From Nitrospirota bacterium (lineage in GTDB: Bacteria; Nitrospirota; Nitrospiria; Nitrospirales; Nitrospiraceae): a stretch of DNA of 41,624 bases. The number at the start of each line of letters is the position of its first letter. Position 1 is the stretch's first letter. The DNA is taken from positions 1 through 41,624 of the forward strand of contig JACRQB010000018.1 of NCBI GenBank assembly GCA_016222925.1, in the 5' to 3' direction. The notes beneath the pieces were generated by a model. That model was not told the DNA's origin and did not search any database. It was given only the letters and a program-made list of their open reading frames with translations. Below, piece after piece: positions 1 to 10,461 of this stretch. Position numbers and translations under genes: made by a program.

Positions 1-211
1 GTGAATGACAGGAGCTTCGCTTCCCGTCACAAACATTTATTTGATATAAGTTCTCAATATCAGTTCAGTAGACTGTTGTCAATTCCTTTCTCTGCATCCC
101 AGCAAACTAGTTTCAGGTGTGTCTTCCGAAGGAATCCCGCGGAGCAAAGATCAACAAGTCAACAGTGCGGCTGCCCACATTCTTGGGACAAGGATTGACT
201 ATGCACTTCTT

Positions 212-1450
212 CTATCGACGATGCGCCCGTCGCTTGAGCCACCACACTCGAAGGGCGGTGACATAGAGAATGAGCGGAACAAATCCACAGACAAACACGA
301 TCCAGCGACCGATCAACCCGAACGCCTCGCCGTTATGCAGAGGGAAAAGCCACGCCACGAACGTGTCCCCGGCGGTGAAGGTCCGCCAATCACGAACCTT
401 GAGCACTGCTCCGCTGTATTGATCCAGCCAAACCTCGCTATTTCCGGTTGAGTCTCGAACATCCCCGGGCCGGTGCATCGTTATCTGGTACACATCCGAA
501 GGCTCATGAGGAATACCGATATAGGTAATCCTTCCATCCTGAAACAGGCTTTGGGCAAGTCCGGCTGCTTGCTCAACAGAAAGGGCTGACTGGCCTGAGG
601 CCGGATGAGATTCCACTGTGCTTTCATCGTGTGCTTCATCGACCGGAGAAAATACGGAGACAAGCGAGATCACATAGGTCGGGAACGCCAAATACACGCC
701 GGTGAACGCAAGCATGGACAGCACGATCACGCTGTACGCCCCACTGAGTCTGTGCCACTGATACTGGCGACGGATCCGACTTGCGCCCGCGACGGGAAGG
801 AACGCCTGCCGTACTTTTCCCGAACGAGGCCACCAGAGAAACACACCCGTGCCGATCGACACCAGCAGAAAGATGGCCACAAAGCCCACAAGGGTTCGAC
901 CAAGCTCGTCGATCAACAGCGATTCATGCAGCTCGTAGATGAACGAGACAAAGAACGTACCCCACTCACGATCCCGACTTAAAACGGATCCTGTGTAGGG
1001 GTCGATCGTGACCAGATACCACCGAAACCGGTCGAGCTTGTCGGTCGGCACTCTGTACCAGGCTTTAAACACCTCGCGCTCATGGGAGGGCAGCTCAAGG
1101 TTGTCCAACCAGCCGCCGGAAGAAGCAGCCGCCTGCGCGGTCGCGATCACTTCGTTCAGCGGCCTGTAAGGACCAGAGCCGCTCGTCGTCAACTGTGTCG
1201 GATTCAACCATTCATCGATCGTCTTATAAAACACCAGGACACTGCCGGTCAGACTCATCAGGACGAACAGCGCCCCACCGAACAACCCAAGGTACAGATG
1301 TGTGCTTAACCAGAGCCGCCTGAGGGAGCACCGACAAACAGTCTGAGCTGGAAGCGACACCTTACCCTCGTCCAGCGGAACCATTACCGTTGGGGTACTC
1401 GATGCAGACGGCATGGCGTTGTCGCGTTTCATCATAAACATGAGACGCAT
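212..1450 (-). CDS. PepSY-associated TM helix domain protein (iron-regulated membrane protein-like)
   Basis: 412-aa ORF with TM segments and the motifs LWLSTHLYLGLFGGALFVLMSLTGSVLVFYKTIDEWLNP and YQWHRLSGAYSVIVLSMLAFTGVYLAFP, typical of PepSY_TM proteins. Confidence 0.88.
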   Translation of the reverse strand: MRLMFMMKRDNAMPSASSTPTVMVPLDEGKVSLPAQTVCRCSLRRLWLSTHLYLGLFGGALFVLMSLTGSVLVFYKTIDEWLNPTQLTTSGSGPYRPLNEVIATAQAAASSGGWLDNLELPSHEREVFKAWYRVPTDKLDRFRWYLVTIDPYTGSVLSRDREWGTFFVSFIYELHESLLIDELGRTLVGFVAIFLLVSIGTGVFLWWPRSGKVRQAFLPVAGASRIRRQYQWHRLSGAYSVIVLSMLAFTGVYLAFPTYVISLVSVFSPVDEAHDESTVESHPASGQSALSVEQAAGLAQSLFQDGRITYIGIPHEPSDVYQITMHRPGDVRDSTGNSEVWLDQYSGAVLKVRDWRTFTAGDTFVAWLFPLHNGEAFGLIGRWIVFVCGFVPLILYVTALRVWWLKRRAHRR

Positions 1451-1541
1451 CGCTATGGCAGAACGACATCGTCCACAAATCTACCGATCACGCAGTGGGC
1501 CGTCGACTGGGCTGGGATTGAGAAAGGTGCGATGGAACAGC

Positions 1542-1727
1542 TTACTGACGGTCACCAGGACTCATGTCGCCGGGCGGCATTCCTTGGATGGCCGAGTGAT
1601 GGATGGCGACGAAGCGTCCGCATCGGATGCACTTGATGACGAGGTCGTCCCCCTGCCAGCGCGCCACGAGCTTGCCGCACCGGCACCGAACATCGACGCT
1701 AGTCCTTATTGAGGCCCCGCCCCGCAT
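1542..1727 (-). CDS. Com-like zinc-ribbon mini-protein (Mu phage Com family-like)
   Basis: 61-aa ORF with VRCRCGKLVARWQGDDLVIKCIRCGRFVAI, a CxC...CxxC zinc-ribbon resembling Mu Com. Confidence 0.6.
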   Translation of the reverse strand: MRGGASIRTSVDVRCRCGKLVARWQGDDLVIKCIRCGRFVAIHHSAIQGMPPGDMSPGDRQ

Positions 1728-1868
1728 GACACCTTCCTCATTCCTGCCGACGTGCTCAGAGTCCGACCATGAGCTTGTAGCCCTGGAGACGGCAGGCAGC
1801 TAGAACTTCACTGTCCTGATCAGCAATACCAATCCGTCGACTCCACACCGAGATGAACGTCGCGCTCT

Positions 1869-2339
1869 CTATTTGAAGGTCAGCTTCTTCAGCTCGGACG
1901 CCGCGAGTTCCACTTCTCCGAAATCGGATTGCCCCTTGAAGCTGCCCGCAATGGCCAATACAAAATCCCCGGTCTTGCCGTCCGCCAGCGTGATGGAGAC
2001 ATTGGGAAGCGAGCCGTTCCCCGATGGCTTGAGATCGATGAGCTTGATGCTGTCGAACTTGATCTTGACCGTGGCCGTCCCCCGTTTGACCGGCACTTCT
2101 TTGAGCTCATGGGGAACGAATGCCGTCTCACTGATTTTTTCTTCCCAGTAGAAGATGACGTTTTTCAGGTCCGTCTCGATACCCTTTGCATCCGTCACAG
2201 AGGCATGAAACACCTTGTCCGCTCTCCCGTCCGTTTTGTTCTGTGCCCAGGCCGAACTACTCGGTATCCAGAGTGCTCCGATGACCAACACAACTTGAGC
2301 CACCCCCATTGTCGTTCGAGCGATCGTCCGGCGATTCAT
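1869..2339 (-). CDS. hypothetical secreted protein
   Basis: 156-aa ORF with an N-terminal signal peptide (MGVAQVVLVIGALWIPSSSAWAQ); in line with the flanking minus-strand genes. Confidence 0.7.
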   Translation of the reverse strand: MNRRTIARTTMGVAQVVLVIGALWIPSSSAWAQNKTDGRADKVFHASVTDAKGIETDLKNVIFYWEEKISETAFVPHELKEVPVKRGTATVKIKFDSIKLIDLKPSGNGSLPNVSITLADGKTGDFVLAIAGSFKGQSDFGEVELAASELKKLTFK

Positions 2340-2367
2340 AATGGTTCTCCTTATTGACTATCCAAGA

Positions 2368-3213
2368 CTATCCATCCAACCGATAGCTGATGGGGATGAG
2401 AATGGTGATCTGTCGTTGACCGAGCGGGTGTTTGAGCCTCAAGGGCGAGGCTTTTTTCATCACGGCCATGGCCTCCTCATCCAAGACCGCTCGCCCAGAA
2501 GTTTCGGCGATCTGAACCCCCATCACCTCTCCATCATCACGAATGACCGCCGACACAACGACCTTACCCTCCCAATGATTCATCCGGGCAAGCGCCGGAT
2601 ATCGTTTCAGCTCTTCGATCCGGTTCCAGAGCGTATCCCTGAGCCAACCGAAATCCGCCCGTGTTTCCCGATGCAGCACCTGCCGGTACGCCACCTGGCG
2701 ATACTCGGTGCGTGAGGCGACCGATTCAACAGGCTCGCGCACATCGGTCACGGGCTGCTCTGACGATTCGACCGGCGTTTCCACCACAGATGGCGAGACC
2801 ACTGGTTCACTCTCGGTCGCTGCCACGGCGGCATACTCCATGACCGGCTCGGCATTCGTGACTACATCCTTGACCACTTGGGCGGCTTGCGTCGCAACCG
2901 TCACGTCTTGATGCACCTGCGGCGGCGGTTCTGCAACTCGTTGCTTGGTCTGCCGAACGGGAGGACTCGATTTGACAGGGGGGGGCGGCGGTTGCACAAT
3001 CGGTTCAGCCAGCTGCGCTTCAGGGTGTACCGACGATTCCACCATTGCAATGTCCCATTGGAACAGTGAGGGCGGAGTCGGTTGCTCGATCGCCCCCATC
3101 GCAAACAGCGCCGCAGCGATCCCGAGGCCATGCACGAGAACAGACGTCAGCCACCCGCGTGTTTGATCGGACACCGCACCTGTGCTGCCGTGATCGAATG
3201 TTGCGGTGGTCAT
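2368..3213 (-). CDS. tonB: TonB family energy transducer
   Basis: N-terminal TM, Pro-rich periplasmic linker (EPIVQPPPPPVKSSPPV) and C-terminal TonB-like domain (YPALARMNHWEGKVVVSAVIRDDGEVMGVQIAETSGRAVLDEEAMAVMKKASPL). Confidence 0.9.
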   Translation of the reverse strand: MTTATFDHGSTGAVSDQTRGWLTSVLVHGLGIAAALFAMGAIEQPTPPSLFQWDIAMVESSVHPEAQLAEPIVQPPPPPVKSSPPVRQTKQRVAEPPPQVHQDVTVATQAAQVVKDVVTNAEPVMEYAAVAATESEPVVSPSVVETPVESSEQPVTDVREPVESVASRTEYRQVAYRQVLHRETRADFGWLRDTLWNRIEELKRYPALARMNHWEGKVVVSAVIRDDGEVMGVQIAETSGRAVLDEEAMAVMKKASPLRLKHPLGQRQITILIPISYRLDG

Positions 3214-3584
3214 GATCGGAGCACCTCCAAACTCACCTGCCGAAATCCCAGCCCCCTCACCTCATCGACGACGCCGACGAACCGTTCTAAAACCGTCACG
3301 CGATCAGCCCGGAGAACGACGATCGACTCGCGGGGGTGCCCGTTCAGCATCGCCGTCAGACCATCCGCCGAAACGGGTTGGTCATTGAGGAACAGCCGGC
3401 CATCGGCCGTCAGGGTGATCATCAGCGGCACGTCCTTGTGGTCGTTCACTTCCTTGGCCTTCGCGAGTTCGACCGGCACCTGCCCAGTTGAAATGAACGT
3501 GGCCGTGGTTAAGACAATCACCAGGAGGACCAACATCACATCGACCAGCGGAATGACATTGATTTGATTGAGCTCACGCTCCAT
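3210..3584 (-). CDS. exbD: ExbD/TolR biopolymer transport protein
   Basis: MERELNQINVIPLVDVMLVLLVIVLTTATFI is a typical ExbD N-terminus. The ORF track extends to 3650; Met at 3584 is the likely start. Confidence 0.92.
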   Translation of the reverse strand: MERELNQINVIPLVDVMLVLLVIVLTTATFISTGQVPVELAKAKEVNDHKDVPLMITLTADGRLFLNDQPVSADGLTAMLNGHPRESIVVLRADRVTVLERFVGVVDEVRGLGFRQVSLEVLRS

Positions 3585-3999
3585 GCTGGACCTTGTAGAG
3601 AGTAAGTAGTTCAGTGACGCGCCGACGTAAGATATTGTTGAGCACGACACATGGGATCGCCACCAGCAGCCCGATGGCCGTCGCCTTGAGCGCCAGGCTC
3701 AACCCGACCATGATGGTACCGACCGCCATCGTGCCTGATGTCCCCATCGTATGAAAGGTCAGCATGATGCCCAGCACGGTGCCCAAAAGTCCGATATAGG
3801 GCGCATTGGCAGCGACGGTCCCGATCACCACCAGTCGTTTCGTTAAGGCCATTTCCAACAACTGAATGTTGTCGAACTGATTCGGTGTGACGCGTTGATA
3901 GTACAGCCACCGCTCCACCGCTATGGCGAGCGCCCACAGGCTCAATACCACCAGCAGCCCGATAATCCCGTAGTCCACCAAGTTTTTGAGGGCATCCAT
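3574..3999 (-). CDS. exbB: ExbB/MotA/TolQ proton channel family protein
   Basis: VAANAPYIGLLGTVLGIMLTFHTMGTSGTMAVGTIMVGLSLALKATAIGLLVAIPCVVLNNIL is a MotA/TolQ/ExbB signature; overlaps exbD. Confidence 0.92.
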   Translation of the reverse strand: MDALKNLVDYGIIGLLVVLSLWALAIAVERWLYYQRVTPNQFDNIQLLEMALTKRLVVIGTVAANAPYIGLLGTVLGIMLTFHTMGTSGTMAVGTIMVGLSLALKATAIGLLVAIPCVVLNNILRRRVTELLTLYKVQHGA

Positions 4000-4251
4000 C
4001 TTGTCATTCCCTATTCATGAATCAACGAATAATCAGCCGGTGAGCCCCCTTCAAGGTACACATTGGAGGGCATCAACTCCGTACACATGGGCATTCCACA
4101 CACACGCCTCCATGCCAAACCAATAGGAGGCAAACCTGTACGGTTATGAATGAGACGAATCTGTCTCAATAATCCCTCACCCCTCCTCTGGACAATTTTC
4201 ACACCCCTTGAAGGTCAGTTCCGCGGATCCCCAGGTGGGGAAGCTGAGGGG

Positions 4252-5811
4252 TTACGATAATTCAAGATGATAGCGGTCCAATGTCGTGGCTTTCTGACGC
4301 TCCAGGTTGGAGAGCGCCTTATTGTAATCCACAATGGCCCGCAGCTCATTCCCTTGTGCCGTGGCCAGATCCCGTTGAAAATCGAGTACAAACCTCGTGG
4401 TGCTAAGTCCCACTCGCAACCGTTCTTGCTCGGTTTGCAACTGCTTCTCAGCTAAAATGCGTGCCGAGCGGGTGGTTTCGATGCGCTTGAAGTCGGTCTG
4501 CACCCGCCGCACCGCCTCACGAACGCCGAGAATAATTTGATGGCGGACGCTCGCCAAGGAGATTTCGGCATTCTTGGCCTCCAGTTGGCGCTTCGTATAC
4601 GTACTGATCGCAGAACGATTGCCCAGTGGGTAGCTGAACATCAGGCCGGCACCATAGTTGTAGAAGCTGCCGCTAAAGTTCCTCACAACGGACTCACTAT
4701 AGTCCCCTCCGAGTCCGGTAAGGCCCATGGTGCCTTGAAACGACAGTGTGGGTAGTAGTTGGTTGCGGGCAAATTGTTTATTGAGTTCGCTGGACTCGAT
4801 ATGTTTTTTAGCTTGAACGATCTCCGGCCGCTGTTCGATCGCAGTCTCGATGGCTTCTTCGAGACTGAGGGTCTCCATATAGGTGATGGGCGCATCAAGA
4901 GGCGTAAGCCGGACAGTCTGCCGCAGCTCCGCTTCGCCGGGATTCAGAAGTGTTCGCAGTTGATCTTCCTCATCTCGGATGGTTTTCTCAGCCACCAAAA
5001 CCTGCTCCACCCTGGACGCAACCGCAGCCTCGGCTTGGAGCACATCGACGACGGACATCACCCCGGCTTTGGCCTTGATGCGATTCGTCGCCAACAACTC
5101 CTCCGCCGCCTTCAACGCCGCTTGAGCGACCTTCACATGTTCTCTCGCATACACGAGTTCCCAATAGTTTTGCTCGACCAAGGCAAGAACCGTTAGGACT
5201 CGGTCGCGAAAGACATGCTGCTCGACGATCGCATTGTTTTGGGCGACCTTGATGAAGGTGGTGTTCACTCCAATCCCGGCATTCTTGAGCAGCGGCTGGG
5301 TCACTGTAAATGACAGGCCTCCGGTCCAGGCGGGGTTGAACAAGAATCCCTCTCCCGGATCCACTCGGTTTCTGGCAGGACTATAGTTCATACCGATATT
5401 CCCGCCCGTCACGATGTTGGTAGAAGCATCCACCGAGAGGTTATGGTTGCGCTGGTCGAACCTCGTGATCTGGTTCAATAGATCTCCGGTTGCTCCGAAG
5501 ACAGGTCGCTCAAGAGGATCAACCGTCCGGAGATAGCGGCCGTTCACACTCATCGTGGGATCGAACTTGCCTTGTTCGAAGACGATGTCGGTCAACCGGC
5601 TTTCTTTGGTGTGGCGACTGATGCTGATATCGAGATTGTGCTGCAAGGCGCGAACGGCTGCCTCCGCCAGAGAGATCTGTTCATGACGTTCCGAAAGCGT
5701 CGGTTTAGTGATGTCCAGACTCCAACTCGCGGTTGGAACCAACCAGGCCCACAGACTGGCGATTATGATGGCTGCAAGCCGATGGCGAACGGTCACTCCA
5801 CGAACCATCAC
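4252..5811 (-). CDS. TolC family outer membrane efflux protein
   Basis: 519 aa, signal peptide, long helical OEP domains (LSLEEAIETAIEQRPEIVQAKKHIESSELNKQFARNQLLPTLSFQGT). Confidence 0.9.
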   Translation of the reverse strand: MMVRGVTVRHRLAAIIIASLWAWLVPTASWSLDITKPTLSERHEQISLAEAAVRALQHNLDISISRHTKESRLTDIVFEQGKFDPTMSVNGRYLRTVDPLERPVFGATGDLLNQITRFDQRNHNLSVDASTNIVTGGNIGMNYSPARNRVDPGEGFLFNPAWTGGLSFTVTQPLLKNAGIGVNTTFIKVAQNNAIVEQHVFRDRVLTVLALVEQNYWELVYAREHVKVAQAALKAAEELLATNRIKAKAGVMSVVDVLQAEAAVASRVEQVLVAEKTIRDEEDQLRTLLNPGEAELRQTVRLTPLDAPITYMETLSLEEAIETAIEQRPEIVQAKKHIESSELNKQFARNQLLPTLSFQGTMGLTGLGGDYSESVVRNFSGSFYNYGAGLMFSYPLGNRSAISTYTKRQLEAKNAEISLASVRHQIILGVREAVRRVQTDFKRIETTRSARILAEKQLQTEQERLRVGLSTTRFVLDFQRDLATAQGNELRAIVDYNKALSNLERQKATTLDRYHLELS

Positions 5812-6025
5812 ATTCCCCTCATAGAACCGACCTTGCTAAACAAAAAAAGAAACGCTCGCCACTCTGCACTCGTCATTCATTCCTACCGAGTAAGACGAAA
5901 TAGCTTGGTCTTGTCCGCACATCCCCTGGTAGTGTTGTTCCTGTTGCGCGTCGCGAATCGAGGAATGGGAGGACGAACTCGTAAACGAGTTGTGGACATC
6001 ACTATGTGTGCCCATGCCGGGAAGC

Positions 6026-9000
6026 CTAGGCTCCTGCGTGTGGGACATCAGAAATCTTGCCGCGGCCCGCTAGGATCGCATAGCCGGCCGGCACCAGGAA
6101 GAGCGTCACGAGAGTTGACACCACTAATCCGCCGATGATCACGACTCCGATCTGACGGCGGCCGGCTGCTCCTGCACCGGTGGCGAAGGCAAGCGGCAAG
6201 GCCCCGATGATCGTCGCGCAGGTCGTCATCAGGATAGGGCGAAGACGCACCGCGGCGGCTTCAATCACTGCCTGAGACACATCGAACCCCCGTTCACGAA
6301 GCTGATTGGCGAATTCCACGATAAGGATCGCATTCTTCGTGACCAGCCCGATCAGAATCACCAGTCCGATTTGACTATAAATCGTAAGGGTCCCATCGAT
6401 CGCGGCCAAGGAGAGCACCGCTCCCGATATCGCCGGCGGCACGGCCAGCAAAATCGTCCATGGATGCCGGAAGCTTTCGAACTGCGCCGCAAGAACCAGG
6501 AAGATGACCGCCAGCGCCAACGCGAAGGTCAGAGACAAGTTTCGATTGCTTTCCGCGAAGGTCTTGGATTCTCCGGCATAGGCGGTCCGCATACCGGGCT
6601 TGATGATTTCCTTCGACGTTTCATCCAGATAATGCAAAGCCTGTCCGAGCGTGAACCCGTCGGCCAACCCCGCGCTGATCGTGACGGCGCGCATGCGATC
6701 GACATGGTTCAACGCTTCCGGGGCCGGCACTTCCTTGATCGTCACGATATTGTTGAGCTGGACCAATGCCCCGTCATTCCCCCGCACATAGAGCTGACTG
6801 ATGTCGGATGGTTTCTCGCGATGCCGGTCGTCGACTTTCACGATCACCTTGTACTGCCGGCCGTTCTGCAGGAACGTATTCACCGGTCTTCCGCTGAGCA
6901 AGGTCTCCAGCGTCCGGCCGATGGAGGCAACGGACACGCCGAGATCGGCGCTCTTGTCGCGATGCGTTTCCACCGTCAGGTGCGGCGTACTCAACGCCAC
7001 ATCCATTCCAGGCGCCACGAATCCTGGGTGTCTCGCCAATCGCGCCACCAGTTCGTCGGCAACCTGCTGCAGTTCCTGATAATCCAATCCCCCAAGGACG
7101 AACTGCACGGGGGACTTCTCCAACCAATCTCCGATGGAGGAAGGATTGAGGAGGTAGGCCCTCACCCCGGTCAACGTACCGAGTTTGTGATTCAGATCTG
7201 CGACGAGCTCCTGCTGACTTTTCGCGCGCTCCTTCCAATCCTTCAACGTCACCCAACTCTCGGCACGGTTGACCCTCGTCGGACGATCGCCAAGCGCCAC
7301 CATCGTATACGTGTGGGCGATCTCAGGAACCGTCTGGAGCAATGTTTCCAACTCTTTGGCGTAGGTGTCGGTGTAGCGGAGCGTGGCGCCTTGTGGCGCG
7401 ATGAGAAAGCTGGAAAACCATCCCACGTCTTCGAGCGGCGCCAGTTCGGACGGAAGTCGGCTGAAAAGGGAAAAACTCGCCACACTGGCTCCGACAGCCA
7501 CGATCACAACCACCGTTTTGGCGTTGATCGCCCATTCAACGCCACGGCGGTATCGTTGAGTTACAGCATCCGCAAGCCTTGCGGCGAACTGGAATCGAGT
7601 AAACCGTCCGCGGTCTTGGCGAAGCAGGCGCCCACACATCATCGGCGTGAGCGTCAGGGCCACGAAACCAGACAAGAGCACCGCCGATACGATAGCAATG
7701 GCCAATTCCGCAAAGAGTTTCCCGATGAGGTCGGTCAGAAAGGCGATGGGGATGAACACGGTGACCAGTGAAATCGTGGTCGCGATGACGGCAAAGGCGA
7801 TTTCGTTGGTCCCCTCGACGGCGGCCCGCAGGGGCGGCATGCCGGCGACGATCCGTCGATGAATATTCTCAAGGACGATGATGGCATCATCCACCACGAG
7901 ACCGACGGCGAGCACGAGCCCCAGAAGGGTCAAGACGTTCAGCGAACACCCGGTCACCGCCATGATCGTGCACGTCCCGATAATCGAGGTCGGGATTGCG
8001 ACCACCGGTATGCACGTCGCCCGCAGGCTTCCCAGAAAACAAAAGATGACCAGCACGACAAGGAATAGCGACAGGCCCAACGCCACATACACTTCCTCCA
8101 ACGATCGTTCGATCGGTGTCGAACTGTCCCACGCCAGCGTCAGGTCCATCCCCTCCGGCAACCCCGCCGCAATGGACGGAAGTTGCTCTCTGACGGCGCG
8201 CACGACGGCCAAGGTGTCCGCCTTAGACTGACGAGACACGGAAATCCCCAGCGATGACTTGCCGTTGAATCGCACCAACTTGCGGGTATCCTCCGCGCCC
8301 AGCTCCACACGCGCCACATCTTCCAGGCGGACAGGGTATCCGTCTCGGTAGGCTACGATCAGCGATTCGAACTGCTTGGGGGTCTGTAAGGTCCCTTTGA
8401 GCGAGACGCTGAATTCCATCTGATTGCTTTCGATCCGGCCGGCCGGAATCGACGCATTCTGATTGCGGATCGCATCTTCCACATTCTCAATGGTCAGGCC
8501 GCGCGCCGCCAGTCGATCGGGGTCCAGCCAAATCCTCATGGCATAGCGTCGTTCCCCGTCGAGATAGGTCGACGACACGCCGGGGATCATGGCCAACCGC
8601 GTTTTGATAAACCGATCGGCGATGTCGGAGAGTTCCAGTTCCGAATGGTGGCCGCTGGACACAGCCAGCCATAAAACTTCGGCACTCTCCGCCGCGGCTT
8701 TTGCGACATGAGGCTCAAGAATTCCCAACGGCAGTACCGGGCGGACTTGAGAAACCCGATCACGGACATCGTTGGCGGCACCGTCCAGATCTCGTCCCAG
8801 CTCAAATTCCATCGTGATCGAGGACACTTCTTCGCGGCTGGCTGAGCTGATCGTCCGAAGCCCCTGAATCCCACTGAGCGCGTCCTCAAGCGGTGTCGTG
8901 ACGTCAGACTCCAGAACGGAGACACTGGCCCCCGGATAGACCGTTCGAACCGAGACGATCGGGGGTTTGATGTCGGGGTACTCGCGAACGGGCAATCGGA

Positions 9001-9106
9001 GGAAATTCAAGAGTCCGAACAACACGAGCAGCAGCGTCATCACGATCGCGAACACCGGACGGCGAATACAGGTTTCGGAAAGACTCATGTCTCCTCTGAA
9101 CGGCAC
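6026..9106 (-). CDS. RND efflux permease, HAE1/AcrB type
   Basis: 1026 aa; MSLSETCIRRPVFAIVMTLLLVLFGLLNFLRLPVREYPDIKPPIVSV and GLVVDDAIIVLENIHRRI are RND transporter hallmarks. Confidence 0.96.
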   Translation of the reverse strand: MPFRGDMSLSETCIRRPVFAIVMTLLLVLFGLLNFLRLPVREYPDIKPPIVSVRTVYPGASVSVLESDVTTPLEDALSGIQGLRTISSASREEVSSITMEFELGRDLDGAANDVRDRVSQVRPVLPLGILEPHVAKAAAESAEVLWLAVSSGHHSELELSDIADRFIKTRLAMIPGVSSTYLDGERRYAMRIWLDPDRLAARGLTIENVEDAIRNQNASIPAGRIESNQMEFSVSLKGTLQTPKQFESLIVAYRDGYPVRLEDVARVELGAEDTRKLVRFNGKSSLGISVSRQSKADTLAVVRAVREQLPSIAAGLPEGMDLTLAWDSSTPIERSLEEVYVALGLSLFLVVLVIFCFLGSLRATCIPVVAIPTSIIGTCTIMAVTGCSLNVLTLLGLVLAVGLVVDDAIIVLENIHRRIVAGMPPLRAAVEGTNEIAFAVIATTISLVTVFIPIAFLTDLIGKLFAELAIAIVSAVLLSGFVALTLTPMMCGRLLRQDRGRFTRFQFAARLADAVTQRYRRGVEWAINAKTVVVIVAVGASVASFSLFSRLPSELAPLEDVGWFSSFLIAPQGATLRYTDTYAKELETLLQTVPEIAHTYTMVALGDRPTRVNRAESWVTLKDWKERAKSQQELVADLNHKLGTLTGVRAYLLNPSSIGDWLEKSPVQFVLGGLDYQELQQVADELVARLARHPGFVAPGMDVALSTPHLTVETHRDKSADLGVSVASIGRTLETLLSGRPVNTFLQNGRQYKVIVKVDDRHREKPSDISQLYVRGNDGALVQLNNIVTIKEVPAPEALNHVDRMRAVTISAGLADGFTLGQALHYLDETSKEIIKPGMRTAYAGESKTFAESNRNLSLTFALALAVIFLVLAAQFESFRHPWTILLAVPPAISGAVLSLAAIDGTLTIYSQIGLVILIGLVTKNAILIVEFANQLRERGFDVSQAVIEAAAVRLRPILMTTCATIIGALPLAFATGAGAAGRRQIGVVIIGGLVVSTLVTLFLVPAGYAILAGRGKISDVPHAGA

Positions 9107-9144
9107 ACGGAGGGCACACTTATATCGGGCAAGACGGCGTGCTG

Positions 9145-10311
9145 TTACTTGGATGATTTGATCGAGATGAGATCGCCGTCATGGAGCTTGTGGGTTCCCG
9201 TCCGGACCACTGCATCTCCCTCTTGCAACCCTGCACGCACGTGCACCATCCCCCGTTCACGCGCGCCCAGCGTCACCTCTTTAAGTCTGGCAGTCTGGCC
9301 CTCGACTTGAAACACCATGGCTTTCTCCTGCCGAAGAAACCCGGCCTCCTCCGGAATGAGCACGGCACGAGGATCTATCCCGACGGTCAATCGAACGGTG
9401 ACAAACAGACCGGGTCTGAGGACACTCTCTGGATTTGGGATCATCGCGCGCACCGCCACAGTCCGATTCACGGCATCGACCCTTGGATCAATGGCCGTCA
9501 CCTGTCCCTCGAATGTGTCATTCGGAAAAGCCTCCGTCGTCACCGTCAACTTCTGATTGACGTGCAGACGGCTCAACCAGACTTCAGCCACCTTGAAATC
9601 CACATGAAGCGTGCTCAAATCTTCCAAGTTGACGATGTCCTGCCCTGGCTGAAGATAATCACCGACCGAGACGCGCCGGAGCCCCAGCGTCCCACTGAAC
9701 GAGGCGCGGATGATGGTTTTCTTCAGGCGAGCCGCGTAGAGGCGACTGTTCGCCGCCGCCGCGTGCCACGCCATCCGGGCTTCATCCATTTGTTGAGCCG
9801 GCACAATGGCGGACTGTTCGTCGGTAATCCGCTTCAGCCGCTCATAGGTCACCACCGCCATCTTCTCCTCTGCCGCCGCTTGCGTGACCTGAGACTGGAG
9901 TTCTTCCTGGTCGAGTTCCACCAGTGGAGCAGCCCGTTCAACCACCTGACCATCTTGAAAATGAATCCGGCGAATGACCCCCGCAATCTCGGGCCTCACC
10001 GTGATCGAGGCAATCGCTTCCAGCGTGCCGACAGCCTGAATGGATTCTGTGATGGACCCAACTGTGACCGGGGCTACATCGACCAAAATAAGTTTGTCGG
10101 ACGCAGCTGTCGTCGATGACTCACTGGGTGATTGGTTTCCCAACCGGAATGTAATCAAGATAACCGCGGCAACGATCCCAATCATAATGATCAAACTTTT
10201 GACCTTCATGCTCACGATTCGTTGTCGCCTCGGCCTTTCCCCCCCATGAGAGCAGAATCGGTACACGACACCCCGTCGTATAGAAGACGAGTAATCACGC
10301 AAAAACCTCAC
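9145..10311 (-). CDS. RND efflux periplasmic adaptor (membrane fusion protein)
   Basis: ITVRPEIAGVIRRIHFQDGQVVERAAPLVELDQEELQSQV and FSGTLGLRRVSVGDYLQPGQDIVNLEDLSTLHVDFKV; directly upstream of the pump. The true start may be internal (MKVKSLIIMIGIVAAVILITF). Confidence 0.93.
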   Translation of the reverse strand: MRFLRDYSSSIRRGVVYRFCSHGGERPRRQRIVSMKVKSLIIMIGIVAAVILITFRLGNQSPSESSTTAASDKLILVDVAPVTVGSITESIQAVGTLEAIASITVRPEIAGVIRRIHFQDGQVVERAAPLVELDQEELQSQVTQAAAEEKMAVVTYERLKRITDEQSAIVPAQQMDEARMAWHAAAANSRLYAARLKKTIIRASFSGTLGLRRVSVGDYLQPGQDIVNLEDLSTLHVDFKVAEVWLSRLHVNQKLTVTTEAFPNDTFEGQVTAIDPRVDAVNRTVAVRAMIPNPESVLRPGLFVTVRLTVGIDPRAVLIPEEAGFLRQEKAMVFQVEGQTARLKEVTLGARERGMVHVRAGLQEGDAVVRTGTHKLHDGDLISIKSSK

Positions 10312-10461
10312 CTACCGCCGAATTAATCATGAAGAAATAGTATGGGTTCCAGCAGTCCAGATCTTCGGAAGCCAAGTGATGCCCCTTTGAGCAGCGTACC
10401 CAATCAGTAGGAGAGGTACTGGAAATGCACGGCTAGCGATGGGGTCTCCTGGGGAGCGCAC

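Noticed and set aside
4011-4202. 63-aa ORF between exbB and the TolC-like gene
   Set aside because: No domain-like sequence, no clear RBS; likely intergenic.
5836-6048. 70-aa minus-strand ORF overlapping the end of the RND pump gene
   Set aside because: Low-complexity Ser-rich sequence without recognisable features; not supported beyond being open.
6371-7771. 466-aa plus-strand ORF antisense to the RND pump
   Set aside because: High-GC shadow ORF: Arg/His/Gly-rich, no domain-like sequence, fully antisense to a clear RND gene.
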